Origin: Streptomyces sp. H27-C3
Lineage (GTDB): Bacteria > Actinomycetota > Actinomycetes > Streptomycetales > Streptomycetaceae
DNA: 58,484 bases
Assembly: GCF_030063415.1 (NCBI RefSeq)
Contig: NZ_JASITA010000028.1
Coordinates: 5,122-63,605, forward strand
Direction: 5' to 3'
Under the pieces are notes generated by a model that saw nothing but the letters and a program-made list of their open reading frames with translations, made no database searches and was not told the DNA's origin. The position numbers and the translations under genes are program-made. Of this stretch, positions 39,184 through 47,700 are shown piece by piece. The first letter of the stretch is position 1. Every line of letters starts with the position of its first letter.

Positions 39184-40050
39184 TCATGCGTACGAACCCG
39201 GAGAATTCCAGCGGGCGGCGAGCGCCTGCTCCCCGGCTTTCCGCATGACCGCGAGCGGTGCGACGGCGCGGCCCGTCATTTGCTCCACTTGGAGGACCGC
39301 CTGGTGCACCAGAAGGTCGAGGCCGCCTACGACCGCGCCGCCGCGCGCCGACCAGGCGCCGGCCAGAGCGGTCGGCCACGGGTTGTACAGGACGTCGAAG
39401 AGCGTGCCCGGGTGGTCGGGGACGGACTTCGCGAGGTCGTCGGTGGCGCCGGCCGGGGTGGTGGCCACGACCAGCGGTGCGCTCAGCGCCAGGTCCGCCT
39501 CCGCCCAGTCCGCGATGCGCACCCGCACCCCGAGCCGCTCCCCCCACTGCCGCATCTCGTCGGCGCGGGCCGCGCTGCGCACATACGCGGTGACCGGTCC
39601 CGTACAGATGCGGGAGAGCGCTGCGAGCGCCGAGGACGCGGTGGCGCCCGCGCCCAGGACGGCGGCGGACTCCACCTGGTCCACACCCCGCTCACGCAGT
39701 GCGGCGATCATCCCGGGAATGTCGGTGTTGTCGCCCGTGCGGCGGCCGTCCTCGGTGAGCACGACGGTGTTGACCGCCTCGACCGAGGCCGCCGTGTCAC
39801 TGACCGCGTCGAGCAGCGGGATGATCGCCCGCTTGAGCGGCATGGTCAGCGACAGCCCCGCCCAGGAGGCGTCGAGCCCCTCCACGAAGCCGGGGAGCGC
39901 GGCCTCGTCCACCTCGAAGCGGTCGTACGACCAGTGGGCGAGACCGAGTTCCTGATAGGCGGCGCGGTGCAGCACGGGTGAGAGCGAGTGGGCGATGGGC
40001 GACCCGAGAACGGCCGCCCGGCGCGCCTCAGTCGAGTCCCTGGCTTTCAT
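39184..40050 (-). CDS. aroE: Shikimate dehydrogenase
   Basis: 288 residues. It reduces 3-dehydroshikimate with NADPH. Substrate motif VLGSPIAHSLSPVLHRAAY, catalytic Lys in SLTMPLKRAIIPLLD, EAVNTVV, GDNTDIPG and the dinucleotide site AVLGAGATASSALAAL; C-terminal GLDLLVHQAVLQVE. The start overlaps the mltG 3' end by 23 bp. Together with the downstream aroC, aroK, aroB and aroQ it supplies most of the shikimate pathway. Confidence 0.95.
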   Translation of the reverse strand: MKARDSTEARRAAVLGSPIAHSLSPVLHRAAYQELGLAHWSYDRFEVDEAALPGFVEGLDASWAGLSLTMPLKRAIIPLLDAVSDTAASVEAVNTVVLTEDGRRTGDNTDIPGMIAALRERGVDQVESAAVLGAGATASSALAALSRICTGPVTAYVRSAARADEMRQWGERLGVRVRIADWAEADLALSAPLVVATTPAGATDDLAKSVPDHPGTLFDVLYNPWPTALAGAWSARGGAVVGGLDLLVHQAVLQVEQMTGRAVAPLAVMRKAGEQALAARWNSPGSYA

Positions 40051-41752
40051 TGAACTTGTCCTTCAGCTTATTGAATTCGGCGATGGTCTTGGCGAACTCC
40101 GTCTGGCGCTCACCGTCGGTCGCCACGAAATACAGCCAGCCGCCCTTCGTCGGGTTCAGGGCGGCGGCCATCGCCTCGGAGCCCGGATTTCCGATGGGGC
40201 CGGGGGTAAGGCCCTTATGGAAATAGGTGTTGTACGGGTCCGGGTTGCTGTTGATCTCGGACTCGCTGATCTTGATGTTGCTCTGACCTCTGAGGTAATT
40301 GAAGGCCGAGTCGAACTGGAGCTTTTGATTCGTCTGGTCATTGTCGGGCTTGAGACGGTTGAATACGACCTCCGCCATTTTACGGAAGTCCTCGTGCGTC
40401 TTCCCCTCGGCCTGCACAAGGCTCGCGACCGTGATGACCTGCAGCGGGGAGTCGAGACCGAGCCGGTTGGCCTGCGCTTCGAGGTCCTGGCTCGCGTACT
40501 GAGTGCTCGCCCGCGAGACCATTTCCTTGAGTACGGACTTGGGGGTCGACCTGCCGCCCACGTCGTAGCGCGAGGGGTAGAGAAATCCCTCCAGCGGGTC
40601 CTTGATCTTCGTATTGTCATTAGCCCAGGCGGGCAGTCCGAGATTCTTGGACTCGCTCTTCGCGACGTCCCCGGTCGTCCCGTCCTTGAGCTTCAGCCGC
40701 TCGTCGATCTCCGCGTAGATCTTTACGTTCCGCTGACCTTCGCTGACGATCAGGGCATTGAGATTCGACGGGTTGACCATCACTTCGAGAGCCGCCTTGG
40801 CGGACATCTCCTTCTTCAACGGGTAGATGCCCGGCTGGATTCCCCTGGACTTGGGATTGCCTGCCGCCGCCGACACGAAGGCTCCGGCGCTCTTGACCAC
40901 GCCTTCCTTCTCCAGGATGGAGCCCATCACGGCCGCGCCCGCGCCCTTGGGGACCTCGATCTCGACCGACCCCGTGCCACCGCCCGCGAAGTCGGCGGGC
41001 TCGCCGAAACGGTCCTGCCAGAACTCGTAGCCGAAGTAGGCGATCCCGCCCACGCCACCGGCCATCACCAGCGACAGGATCAGACAGGCGCAGCCGGTGC
41101 GGCTCTTCTTCTTGGTCCTGCCCCGGCGGTCGCCGCCGCGTCCCCGGCGCTTTTCGCCCGGATCGTCGTCGTACGCGCCGTCGTCGTCGCCGTCACGGTC
41201 GCTGCCGCCGGCGAAGAAGGGGTGCTCCTCGGGAGCCTCCGCCTCGGGCGTGGCGTCCCAGTCGTCGCTCTGCTCCGGCACGCTGTGGCGCCGGCCGGGC
41301 GGCTGCGGTGGGGGGTACGCCTCGGGTGTGCCGTAGTAGTCGGGGCTCTCGCCGCCGAAGCCGGGCTGCTGTCCGCCGTACGGGTCGGCCGGATTCACGT
41401 CGTACGGGACGGCGCCCTGCTGCTGGCCCGTGTCCCAGCCGGCGTTGTTGTACTGCTGCTGGTCCGGGTACCCGGGGTGTTGCTGTTGCTGCCCGCTGTC
41501 GCACTGAGGCTGCTGCCGCGGCTGCCGTTGGCCGTCGTACTGAGGCTGCTGCTGCCCGTCGTAATAGGGCTGCTGCGGCTGTTGGGGCTGCTGCTGCTGC
41601 CCGTCGTAGTACGGCTGCTGGGGCTGTTGCGGCTGGCCGCCGTAGGAACCCTGGCCGTGCGCGGCCTGCTGTCCGTCCCACCCCGGGTCCCCGTACAACG
41701 GGTCTTCGGGATGCCACGGTTCACGACCTGTGCCCCGGCCATAGTCAGTCAT
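40028..41752 (-). CDS. mltG: Endolytic murein transglycosylase MltG
   Basis: 574 residues. It cleaves nascent glycan strands at the membrane and is thought to help terminate peptidoglycan polymerisation. Residues 1-210 are a hydrophilic, Gln/Pro/Tyr-rich cytoplasmic tail with repeats of QQPYYDGQQ; a lysine/arginine cluster (RGRTKKKSR) precedes the single transmembrane helix at about 220-242. The YceG domain has IVSEGQRNVKIYAEI, the catalytic Glu in SLVQAEGKTHEDF, VFNRL and the C-terminal PYNTYFHKGLTPGPIGNPGS. ATG at 41752. It lies between ruvX and aroE. Confidence 0.94.
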   Translation of the reverse strand: MTDYGRGTGREPWHPEDPLYGDPGWDGQQAAHGQGSYGGQPQQPQQPYYDGQQQQPQQPQQPYYDGQQQPQYDGQRQPRQQPQCDSGQQQQHPGYPDQQQYNNAGWDTGQQQGAVPYDVNPADPYGGQQPGFGGESPDYYGTPEAYPPPQPPGRRHSVPEQSDDWDATPEAEAPEEHPFFAGGSDRDGDDDGAYDDDPGEKRRGRGGDRRGRTKKKSRTGCACLILSLVMAGGVGGIAYFGYEFWQDRFGEPADFAGGGTGSVEIEVPKGAGAAVMGSILEKEGVVKSAGAFVSAAAGNPKSRGIQPGIYPLKKEMSAKAALEVMVNPSNLNALIVSEGQRNVKIYAEIDERLKLKDGTTGDVAKSESKNLGLPAWANDNTKIKDPLEGFLYPSRYDVGGRSTPKSVLKEMVSRASTQYASQDLEAQANRLGLDSPLQVITVASLVQAEGKTHEDFRKMAEVVFNRLKPDNDQTNQKLQFDSAFNYLRGQSNIKISESEINSNPDPYNTYFHKGLTPGPIGNPGSEAMAAALNPTKGGWLYFVATDGERQTEFAKTIAEFNKLKDKFNESQGLD

Positions 41753-41878
41753 CAAACCCCATAGAGCCGCGAGGCGTCGGCTGCATCGCGCGTGGGGCAC
41801 GGCAACCGGTTCCGCCTCTTCTTTGTGCGGCAGTTGTTCGAACGCCGCCGCATCGCGCGGAACGTTACCGTATCGCGA

Positions 41879-42343
41879 TCAGACAACCACTTCGACGCCC
41901 TCGCCCGGGGGTTTACCTGAGCCCCGTTCGGCCTCAAGCGCGTTCTGAAGGATGACGATTGCGGCCGCTTGGTCGATAACCGACCGGCCTTTCTTGGACT
42001 TCACGCCCGAAGCCCGCAGCCCCTGACTGGCCGTCACTGTGGTCATCCTCTCGTCGACCAGTCGCACCGGGACGGGCGCGATGCCCCGCGCGATCTCCTG
42101 GGCGAAGATCCGCACCTTGGCCGCGGCCGGCCCCTCACCCCCGTTGAGGGAGCGAGGGAGGCCGACCACGACCTCGATGGGTTCGTACTCGTCGACGAGC
42201 TGCTTCAGCCGCCGGTGGGCGGCCGGGACGTCACGTCCCGGCACGGTCTCCACCGGCGTGGCGAGGACCCCGTCGGGGTCGCACGAGGCGACCCCGATCC
42301 GGGCGTCCCCGACATCGATCGCGAGGCGACGGCCTCTGCGCAC
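41879..42343 (-). CDS. ruvX: RuvX/YqgF-type Holliday junction resolvase or pre-16S rRNA nuclease
   Basis: 154 residues, RNase H-like fold. Conserved parts are LAIDVGDARIGVASCDPDG with the catalytic Asp, VVVGLPRSLNGGEGP, VRLVDERMTTVTAS with the Glu, and SVIDQAAAIVILQNAL with the Asp. It is annotated as a Holliday junction resolvase, though in E. coli YqgF processes the 16S rRNA 5' end. The GTG start is 6 bp after the alaS stop, the classic alaS-ruvX-mltG order. Confidence 0.95.
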   Translation of the reverse strand: MRRGRRLAIDVGDARIGVASCDPDGVLATPVETVPGRDVPAAHRRLKQLVDEYEPIEVVVGLPRSLNGGEGPAAAKVRIFAQEIARGIAPVPVRLVDERMTTVTASQGLRASGVKSKKGRSVIDQAAAIVILQNALEAERGSGKPPGEGVEVVV

Positions 42344-42349
42344 GGCGGG

Positions 42350-45019
42350 TCAGGCCGTTTCGGCGACGGCGCGCTCGACGGCGGCCACGGCGTCCCCGAT
42401 GGCGTCCGGGTTCTGCCCGCCGCCCTGGGCGACGTCCGGCTTGCCGCCGCCGCCGCCACCGAGGGTCTTGGCGGCCGTACGGACCAGCTCGCCGGCCTTG
42501 AGGCCGCGCTCGCGGGCGGCCTCGTTGGTGGCGATGACCGTCAGCGGGCGCCCGTTGACCGTGGTGAACAGGGCGACCACGGCGGCCCGGTCGCCCTGGA
42601 TGCGGCCGCGGACGTCCAGGACCAGCTTGCGCAGGTCGTCGGCCGAGGTGCCGTCGGGCACCTGGCCGGTGACCAGAGCCACGCCGTGCACGTCCTTGGC
42701 GCCGGAGACCAGACCCGCCGCGGCCTGCAGGACCTTCTCGCCGCGGTACTTCTCGATTTCCTTCTCGGCGTCCTTGAGCTTGGCGAGCATCCCGGAGATC
42801 TTCTCAGGGAGCTCCTCGGGACGGCCCTTGACCAGCTCCTGGAGCTGGGCGACGACGGTGTGCTCCCTGGCGAGGAAGTGGTACGCGTCGACACCGACCA
42901 GGGCCTCGACACGCCGTACGCCCGAGCCGATCGACGACTCGCCGAGCAGCTTCACCAGACCCAGCTGGGCGGTGTTGTGGACGTGCGTACCGCCGCACAA
43001 CTCCTTGGAGAAGTCGCCGATGGTGACCACGCGCACCTTGTCGCCGTACTTCTCGCCGAACTCGGCGATGGCGCCCTGCTTCTTGGCCTGCTCCATGGAC
43101 ATCACCTCGGCGGTGACGTCCAGCTCCCGGGAAAGCACCTCGTTGATCTTCTGCTCGACGTCGGTGAGGACCGCGCCGGGCACGGCGGCCGGCGAGCCGA
43201 AGTCGAAGCGGAACCGGCCGGGAGAGTTCTCGGAGCCGGCCTGGGCGGCGGTCGGGCCGAGAGCGTCGCGCAGCGCCTGGTGCGTGAGGTGCGTGGCGCT
43301 GTGGGCGCGGGCGATGGCCCTGCGGCGCGTCAGGTCGATGGCGGCGTGCGCCGAAGCTCCCACCGTCACCTCTCCGACCTGCACGGAACCCTTGTGGATG
43401 CTGATGCCGGGGACCGGCTGCTGTACGTCGCGCACGACCACGACCGCGCCGGAGTCGAGCCTGATGCGGCCCTGGTCTGCCTGCTGGCCGCCGCCCTCGG
43501 CATAGAACGGGGTGCGGTCGAGGACGATCTCGACCTCGTCGCCCTCGGTGGCGGCCGGCGAGGGCACACCGTCGACGAGCAGGCCCACGACGGTGGACTC
43601 GCCCTCGGTCTGGGTGTATCCGGTGAACTCGGTGGTGCCCGAGGCGTCGACGACCTGGCGATAGGCGGAGAGGTCGGCGTGGCCGGTCTTCTTGGACCTG
43701 GCGTCGGCCTTGGCACGCTCCCGCTGGTCCTTCATCAGGCGGCGGAAACCGTCCTCGTCCACGGAAAGCCCCTGCTCGGCGGCCATCTCCAGGGTGAGGT
43801 CGATCGGGAAGCCCCAGGTGTCGTGGAGCAAGAAGGCCTTCTCACCGGCGAGGACCTGCGCACCCGAGGCCTTGGTCTCGGTGACGGCGGTGTCGAGGAT
43901 GTTGGTGCCGGCCTTCAACGTCTTGACGAAGGCGGCCTCCTCGGCCAGGGCCACGGTTTCGATGCGCTTGCGCTCGGTGAGCAGCTCCGGGTACTGCTCG
44001 CCCATGGTCTTGATGACCGTGTCGACCAGTTCCGCGACGACTGGTCCGTTGGCGCCGAGCAGGCGCATGTTGCGGATGGCGCGGCGCATGATGCGGCGCA
44101 GCACATAGCCGCGGCCCTCGTTGCCGGGGGTGACGCCGTCGCCGATGAGCATCACGGACGTACGCATGTGGTCGGTGACGACGCGCAGCGAGACGTCCGA
44201 GGCGTGTTCGGCGCCGTACCGCACGCCGGTCAGCTCGGTGGCCTTGTCGATGACGACCTGCGAGGTGTCGATCTCGTACAGGTTCCGCACGTCCTGGAGG
44301 ATCATCGCCAGGCGCTCGAGGCCGAGACCGGTGTCGATGTTCTGTGACGGCAGGTCACCGAGGATCGGGAAGTCGTCCTTGCCCTCACCGGCGCCGCGCT
44401 CGTACTGCATGAAGACCAGGTTCCAGATCTCCACGTAACGCTCGTCGTTGACGGCGGGGCCACCCTCGACGCCGAAGTCGGGGCCCCGGTCGTAGTTGAT
44501 CTCGGAGCACGGGCCGCACGGTCCCGGCACGCCCATGGACCAGAAGTTGTCCTTCTTGCCCAGGCGCTGGATGCGCTCGGCGGGCACGCCGACGACCTCG
44601 CGCCAGATCCGCTCGGCCTCGTCGTCGTCCAGGTAGACCGTGATCCACAGGCGCTCGGGGTCCAGGCCGTAGCCACCGTCCGCGATGGAACTGGTCAGCA
44701 GCTCCCAGGCGAACTTGATGGCGCCTTCCTTGAAGTAGTCCCCGAAGGAGAAGTTGCCGCACATCTGGAAGAACGTGCCGTGCCGGGTGGTCTTGCCGAC
44801 CTCTTCGATGTCCGGCGTACGCACGCACTTCTGCACGCTGGTGACGCGCGGAGCGGGCGGCTTGACCTCGCCGAGGAAGTACGGCTTGAAGGGCACCATG
44901 CCCGCGGGGACCAGCAGCAGGGTCGGGTCGTCCGCGATCAGCGACGCCGAGGGCACGACGGTGTGTCCGCGCTCCTCGAAGAAGCGCAGCCAGCGACGGC
45001 GGATTTCAGCCGACTCCAT
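42350..45019 (-). CDS. alaS: Alanyl-tRNA synthetase
   Basis: 889 residues, class II synthetase. Aminoacylation core MESAEIRRRWLRFFEERGHT and VPAGMVPFKPYFLG; motif 2 region TRHGTFFQMCGNFSFGDY; motif 3 GLGLERLAMI. The editing domain has zinc ligands HSATHLTHQAL and CGGTH. The C-Ala domain follows (GGGGGGKPDVAQGGGQ). The ATG overlaps the TAA of the upstream DUF6167 gene by one base. Confidence 0.97.
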   Translation of the reverse strand: MESAEIRRRWLRFFEERGHTVVPSASLIADDPTLLLVPAGMVPFKPYFLGEVKPPAPRVTSVQKCVRTPDIEEVGKTTRHGTFFQMCGNFSFGDYFKEGAIKFAWELLTSSIADGGYGLDPERLWITVYLDDDEAERIWREVVGVPAERIQRLGKKDNFWSMGVPGPCGPCSEINYDRGPDFGVEGGPAVNDERYVEIWNLVFMQYERGAGEGKDDFPILGDLPSQNIDTGLGLERLAMILQDVRNLYEIDTSQVVIDKATELTGVRYGAEHASDVSLRVVTDHMRTSVMLIGDGVTPGNEGRGYVLRRIMRRAIRNMRLLGANGPVVAELVDTVIKTMGEQYPELLTERKRIETVALAEEAAFVKTLKAGTNILDTAVTETKASGAQVLAGEKAFLLHDTWGFPIDLTLEMAAEQGLSVDEDGFRRLMKDQRERAKADARSKKTGHADLSAYRQVVDASGTTEFTGYTQTEGESTVVGLLVDGVPSPAATEGDEVEIVLDRTPFYAEGGGQQADQGRIRLDSGAVVVVRDVQQPVPGISIHKGSVQVGEVTVGASAHAAIDLTRRRAIARAHSATHLTHQALRDALGPTAAQAGSENSPGRFRFDFGSPAAVPGAVLTDVEQKINEVLSRELDVTAEVMSMEQAKKQGAIAEFGEKYGDKVRVVTIGDFSKELCGGTHVHNTAQLGLVKLLGESSIGSGVRRVEALVGVDAYHFLAREHTVVAQLQELVKGRPEELPEKISGMLAKLKDAEKEIEKYRGEKVLQAAAGLVSGAKDVHGVALVTGQVPDGTSADDLRKLVLDVRGRIQGDRAAVVALFTTVNGRPLTVIATNEAARERGLKAGELVRTAAKTLGGGGGGKPDVAQGGGQNPDAIGDAVAAVERAVAETA

Positions 45020-45330
45020 TAGTGGTCCTCATTCCGGTTGTACGAATGCTTGGGGTGCTCGATGGCAGCGATGCGTCGCTGCGCGGGAAGTTCGGGATCG
45101 TTCTGCTGTTCCAGGCCGAGCGCCTCGCCCAGCTCGCTCTCGCGCTGCGCCATGCCGGCCCGGACGTCGAGCGCGAAGTCCTTGAGCCGGTGGCCCGCCT
45201 CGACCGCCTTGTCGGCGGCCTGCGCGGCGAGACTCTCGGGCGTCAGCTGCTTGATCTTGCGGTTGACCTTGGTGGTGGCCCACACACCGGCTGCGGCGCC
45301 CGCGGTGAACCAGAACGTACGGCGGAACAT
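45019..45330 (-). CDS. DUF6167 family protein
   Basis: 103-residue small protein of unknown function. A hydrophobic N-terminal segment (RRTFWFTAGAAAGVWATTKV) precedes an amphipathic helical part. The ATG at 45330 starts 7 bp after the DUF948 gene stop. It is conserved upstream of alaS in streptomycetes. It probably associates with the membrane through its N-terminus. Confidence 0.85.
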   Translation of the reverse strand: MFRRTFWFTAGAAAGVWATTKVNRKIKQLTPESLAAQAADKAVEAGHRLKDFALDVRAGMAQRESELGEALGLEQQNDPELPAQRRIAAIEHPKHSYNRNEDH

Positions 45331-45337
45331 TGCGGCT

Positions 45338-45766
45338 TCAGCCCTTCCGCTTCCTGCGTCGGTCGGACGGCACTGCCCGGCCGACGATGACGGCACGCCG
45401 GGACGGTTGGGCCGGCATGTCCTTGCTGCGGCCGATGGCCCGGCGTACGCCGTACCCGAAGGCCGCGACCTTCACCAGCGGGCCGCCGAAGGTGGACGCG
45501 ACCGTGGTCGAGAGCGCGGACGCGTTGGAGGTGACTTCCTGAACGTCCGTGGCGATGGCGTCGACCCGGTCGAGCTGGGTCTGCGCGGAGCGCACGGTCG
45601 CGGAGGCGTCGGCGAGCAGCGGGACTGCCTGCTCGGTCACGTCCGCCACCAGCTTGGTCGTCGCCCTGAGCGTCTGGGCCAGCCTCACCAGCACCACGGC
45701 GAGGAAGGAGACCAGAATCGCCCAGAAGACGGCCACCAGGATCCCGGCAACCTCTCCACCGGACAC
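45338..45766 (-). CDS. DUF948 domain-containing membrane protein
   Basis: 142 residues. One N-terminal transmembrane helix (VAGILVAVFWAILVSFLAVV) is followed by a helical coiled region (TLRATTKLVADVTEQAVPLL and TQLDRVDAIATDVQEV), as in DUF948 proteins of Gram-positive bacteria, and a basic C-terminus (SDRRRKRKG). The function is unknown. It heads the DUF6167-alaS-ruvX-mltG-aro run. Confidence 0.85.
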   Translation of the reverse strand: MSGGEVAGILVAVFWAILVSFLAVVLVRLAQTLRATTKLVADVTEQAVPLLADASATVRSAQTQLDRVDAIATDVQEVTSNASALSTTVASTFGGPLVKVAAFGYGVRRAIGRSKDMPAQPSRRAVIVGRAVPSDRRRKRKG

Positions 45767-45884
45767 TTTGCACCGCTCCCTTTACGTGAAAAAAATCGTC
45801 CTGCGAGCCTATCGCGCCGGGGCTCACCGCCCGTACCGCATTACGCCTGCGAGAGGCGGGAGTTGTCCGGGACGATTGTACGGA

Positions 45885-47000
45885 GTGCTTACGTATCAGT
45901 ACGCTCCGTGTTCTGTGCGACGCTCTTCTCGCCCCGGGTCCCCGTCCGCCGCTCACGGCAATCTGCCGACGGAACTGAATCGATTCGTGGGGCGCCACGA
46001 GGAGCTCGCGGAACTTGGCCGACTGCTCATGTGCGCCCGGCTGGTCACCATGACCGGGGTCGGTGGCGTCGGCAAGACACGCTTCGCGCTGCACGCGGCG
46101 GGCGTCCTGCAGGAACGGTACGCCGACGGGGTGTGGCTCGCCGAGCTGTCCGCCCTCCCCGATCCCGAACTGCTGGAGCACGCGGTCGTCGAGGAGCTCG
46201 GGCTGACCGACCACACCACCAGGCCACCGCGCGAGGTACTCCTCGAACATCTCGCCGGGCGTGAACTCCTGCTGGTGCTCGACGGGTTCGAGCACCTCGT
46301 CGACAGCTGCGCCGACCTGGTCAGGGAGTTGCTGCGTGAGGCGCTGCTGCGCTACCGGGAGATCGGCGAGCTCAACAGCAATGCGCTGATGGGGCAGGTC
46401 GAGTTGGCCATGGCGGTGGCCTTCCGCGGCGATCTGGCGCAGGCCGTGCTGATCTGCGAGGAGGTCACCGAGGCCTGCGAGGACCACGGGGAACGCTGGA
46501 CTCTCGCGTACGCGCTGTACGTCCTGGCCTACGCGGCGCGGGCCCACGGCCGACCGGAACGGACCCGGGAGCTGCCCGTGGAGTGCCTGGCCATCGACCA
46601 CACCTTCCACGACCTGCTCGGTCTGGTGCTCACGCTGGAGCTGCTGGCGCTGGTGACCCTGGACCAGGGCGATCCGGCGGAGGCCGCCGTCCTGCAGGGG
46701 CCGGCCGAGCGGATCTGGCCGTCGGTGGGACTGCCCCTGTTCGGCTCGGCGTACTACAGCGAGCCGCACACGCTGTGCGAAAAGCAGGCGCGCGAGCGCC
46801 TCGGCGACGGCACGTACGAGAAGCTCAGGCACGAGGGCGCCGGGCTCGCCATGGACACGGCGGTCGCCAGGGCGCTGGCGGGACCGACCCACCCGGTGTT
46901 GCCGCGCCCGTGTGCGGTATCACCGCCCAGGAAAAACGCCCCGCACACGCGCGAACCCGCCGCCTCCCGCTCCGTGAGGAGCGAGGAGACGACGGGCTGA
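45885..47000 (+). pseudogene. Internally deleted LuxR/AfsR-type ATP-binding regulator
   Basis: The frame begins with the typical NLPTELNRFVGRHEELAELG and a Walker A MTGVGGVGKTRFALHAA, then a Walker B-like ELLLVLDGFEHL. Near 46335-46345 it jumps directly into TPR-like helices from the C-terminal half of such regulators (LLRYREIGELNSNALMGQVE and LAYALYVLAYAARAHG). Several hundred residues seem missing, and the C-terminal LuxR HTH normally following is absent; the end reads PPRKNAPHTREP. The frame is still open for 371 residues from the GTG at 45885 (or 45915), but DNA-binding activity is lost, so a relic is most likely. Confidence 0.7.
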
Positions 47001-47029
47001 GTCGCTCTGACTGAGCTACGTACGCCTGA

Positions 47030-47644
47030 TCAGCGGGCGTAGTACTCGACGACGAGCTGCTCGTCGCAGATGACCGGGATTTCCTTGCGGTTCGGGTCGC
47101 GGTCCAGGCGGAAGGCCAGGGCCTTCAGGTTCACCTGGAGGTAGCGCGGCGTCTCACCGTCGGTGTCGTAACCACCCTCGCGGGCAACCTGGAAGGGGTG
47201 CTTCTCGCGGCTGCGCTCGCGGACCATCACGACGTCGTCGGGACGGACACGGAACGACGGCTTGTCGACCTTGCCACCGTTGACCTCGATGTGGCCGTGA
47301 ACGACCATCTGGCGGGCCTGGTAGATCGTGCGGGCGATGCCCGAACGAAGGATCAGCGCGTCGAGGCGGCGCTCAAGCTCGACGACCAGCGCCTCGCCCG
47401 TCTTGCCTTCGGCCTTCTTGGCGCGGTCGTACGCGCGGGCCATCTGCTTCTCGCTGATGTCGTACTGGGCGCGCAGACGCTGCTTCTCGAGCAGACGAAC
47501 CTTGTAGTCCGAGTTCTGCTTGCGCCCACGGCCGTGCTCGCCCGGCGGGTACGGGCGGGCTTCGAAGTACTTGACAGCCTTCGGCGTCAGTGCGATACCG
47601 AGCGCACGTGACTTCTTGACCTTGGGACGCGACTGGTTAGGCAC
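47030..47644 (-). CDS. rpsD: 30S ribosomal protein S4 (cysteine-free form)
   Basis: 204 residues. Primary rRNA-binding protein of the small-subunit body. It starts MPNQSRPKVKKSRALGIALT instead of the zinc-binding MARYxGPxCxxCRR of the C+ form, and has a KYFEARPYPPGEHGRGRKQN block. The S4 RNA-binding domain is RRLDALILRSGIARTIYQAR with GHIEVNGGKVDKPS. It stands apart from the large ribosomal clusters. It is divergent from the DUF2470 gene, with an iron-box sequence in the shared 56-bp spacer. Confidence 0.97.
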   Translation of the reverse strand: MPNQSRPKVKKSRALGIALTPKAVKYFEARPYPPGEHGRGRKQNSDYKVRLLEKQRLRAQYDISEKQMARAYDRAKKAEGKTGEALVVELERRLDALILRSGIARTIYQARQMVVHGHIEVNGGKVDKPSFRVRPDDVVMVRERSREKHPFQVAREGGYDTDGETPRYLQVNLKALAFRLDRDPNRKEIPVICDEQLVVEYYAR

Positions 47645-47667
47645 GTTCTCCGGACCTCCGTTGTAGG

Positions 47668-47686
47668 TTAGGTTAGGCTCACCTTA
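47668..47686. promoter_or_regulatory. Iron box (DmdR1/IdeR-type operator)
   Basis: TTAGGTTAGGCTCACCTTA matches the Streptomyces DmdR/mycobacterial IdeR consensus TTAGGTTAGGCTCACCTAA at 18 of 19 positions. It lies 14 bp before the DUF2470 ATG and 24 bp from the rpsD start. Iron-loaded DmdR1 would be expected to repress the DUF2470 gene; an effect on rpsD is uncertain. Confidence 0.85.
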
Positions 47687-47700
47687 CTCAAGGAGATCGC

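Noticed and set aside
41440..41640. CRISPR-like regular repeats
   Set aside because: They are in-frame coding repeats of the mltG Gln/Tyr/Pro tail, with no constant repeat-spacer spacing and no cas genes nearby.
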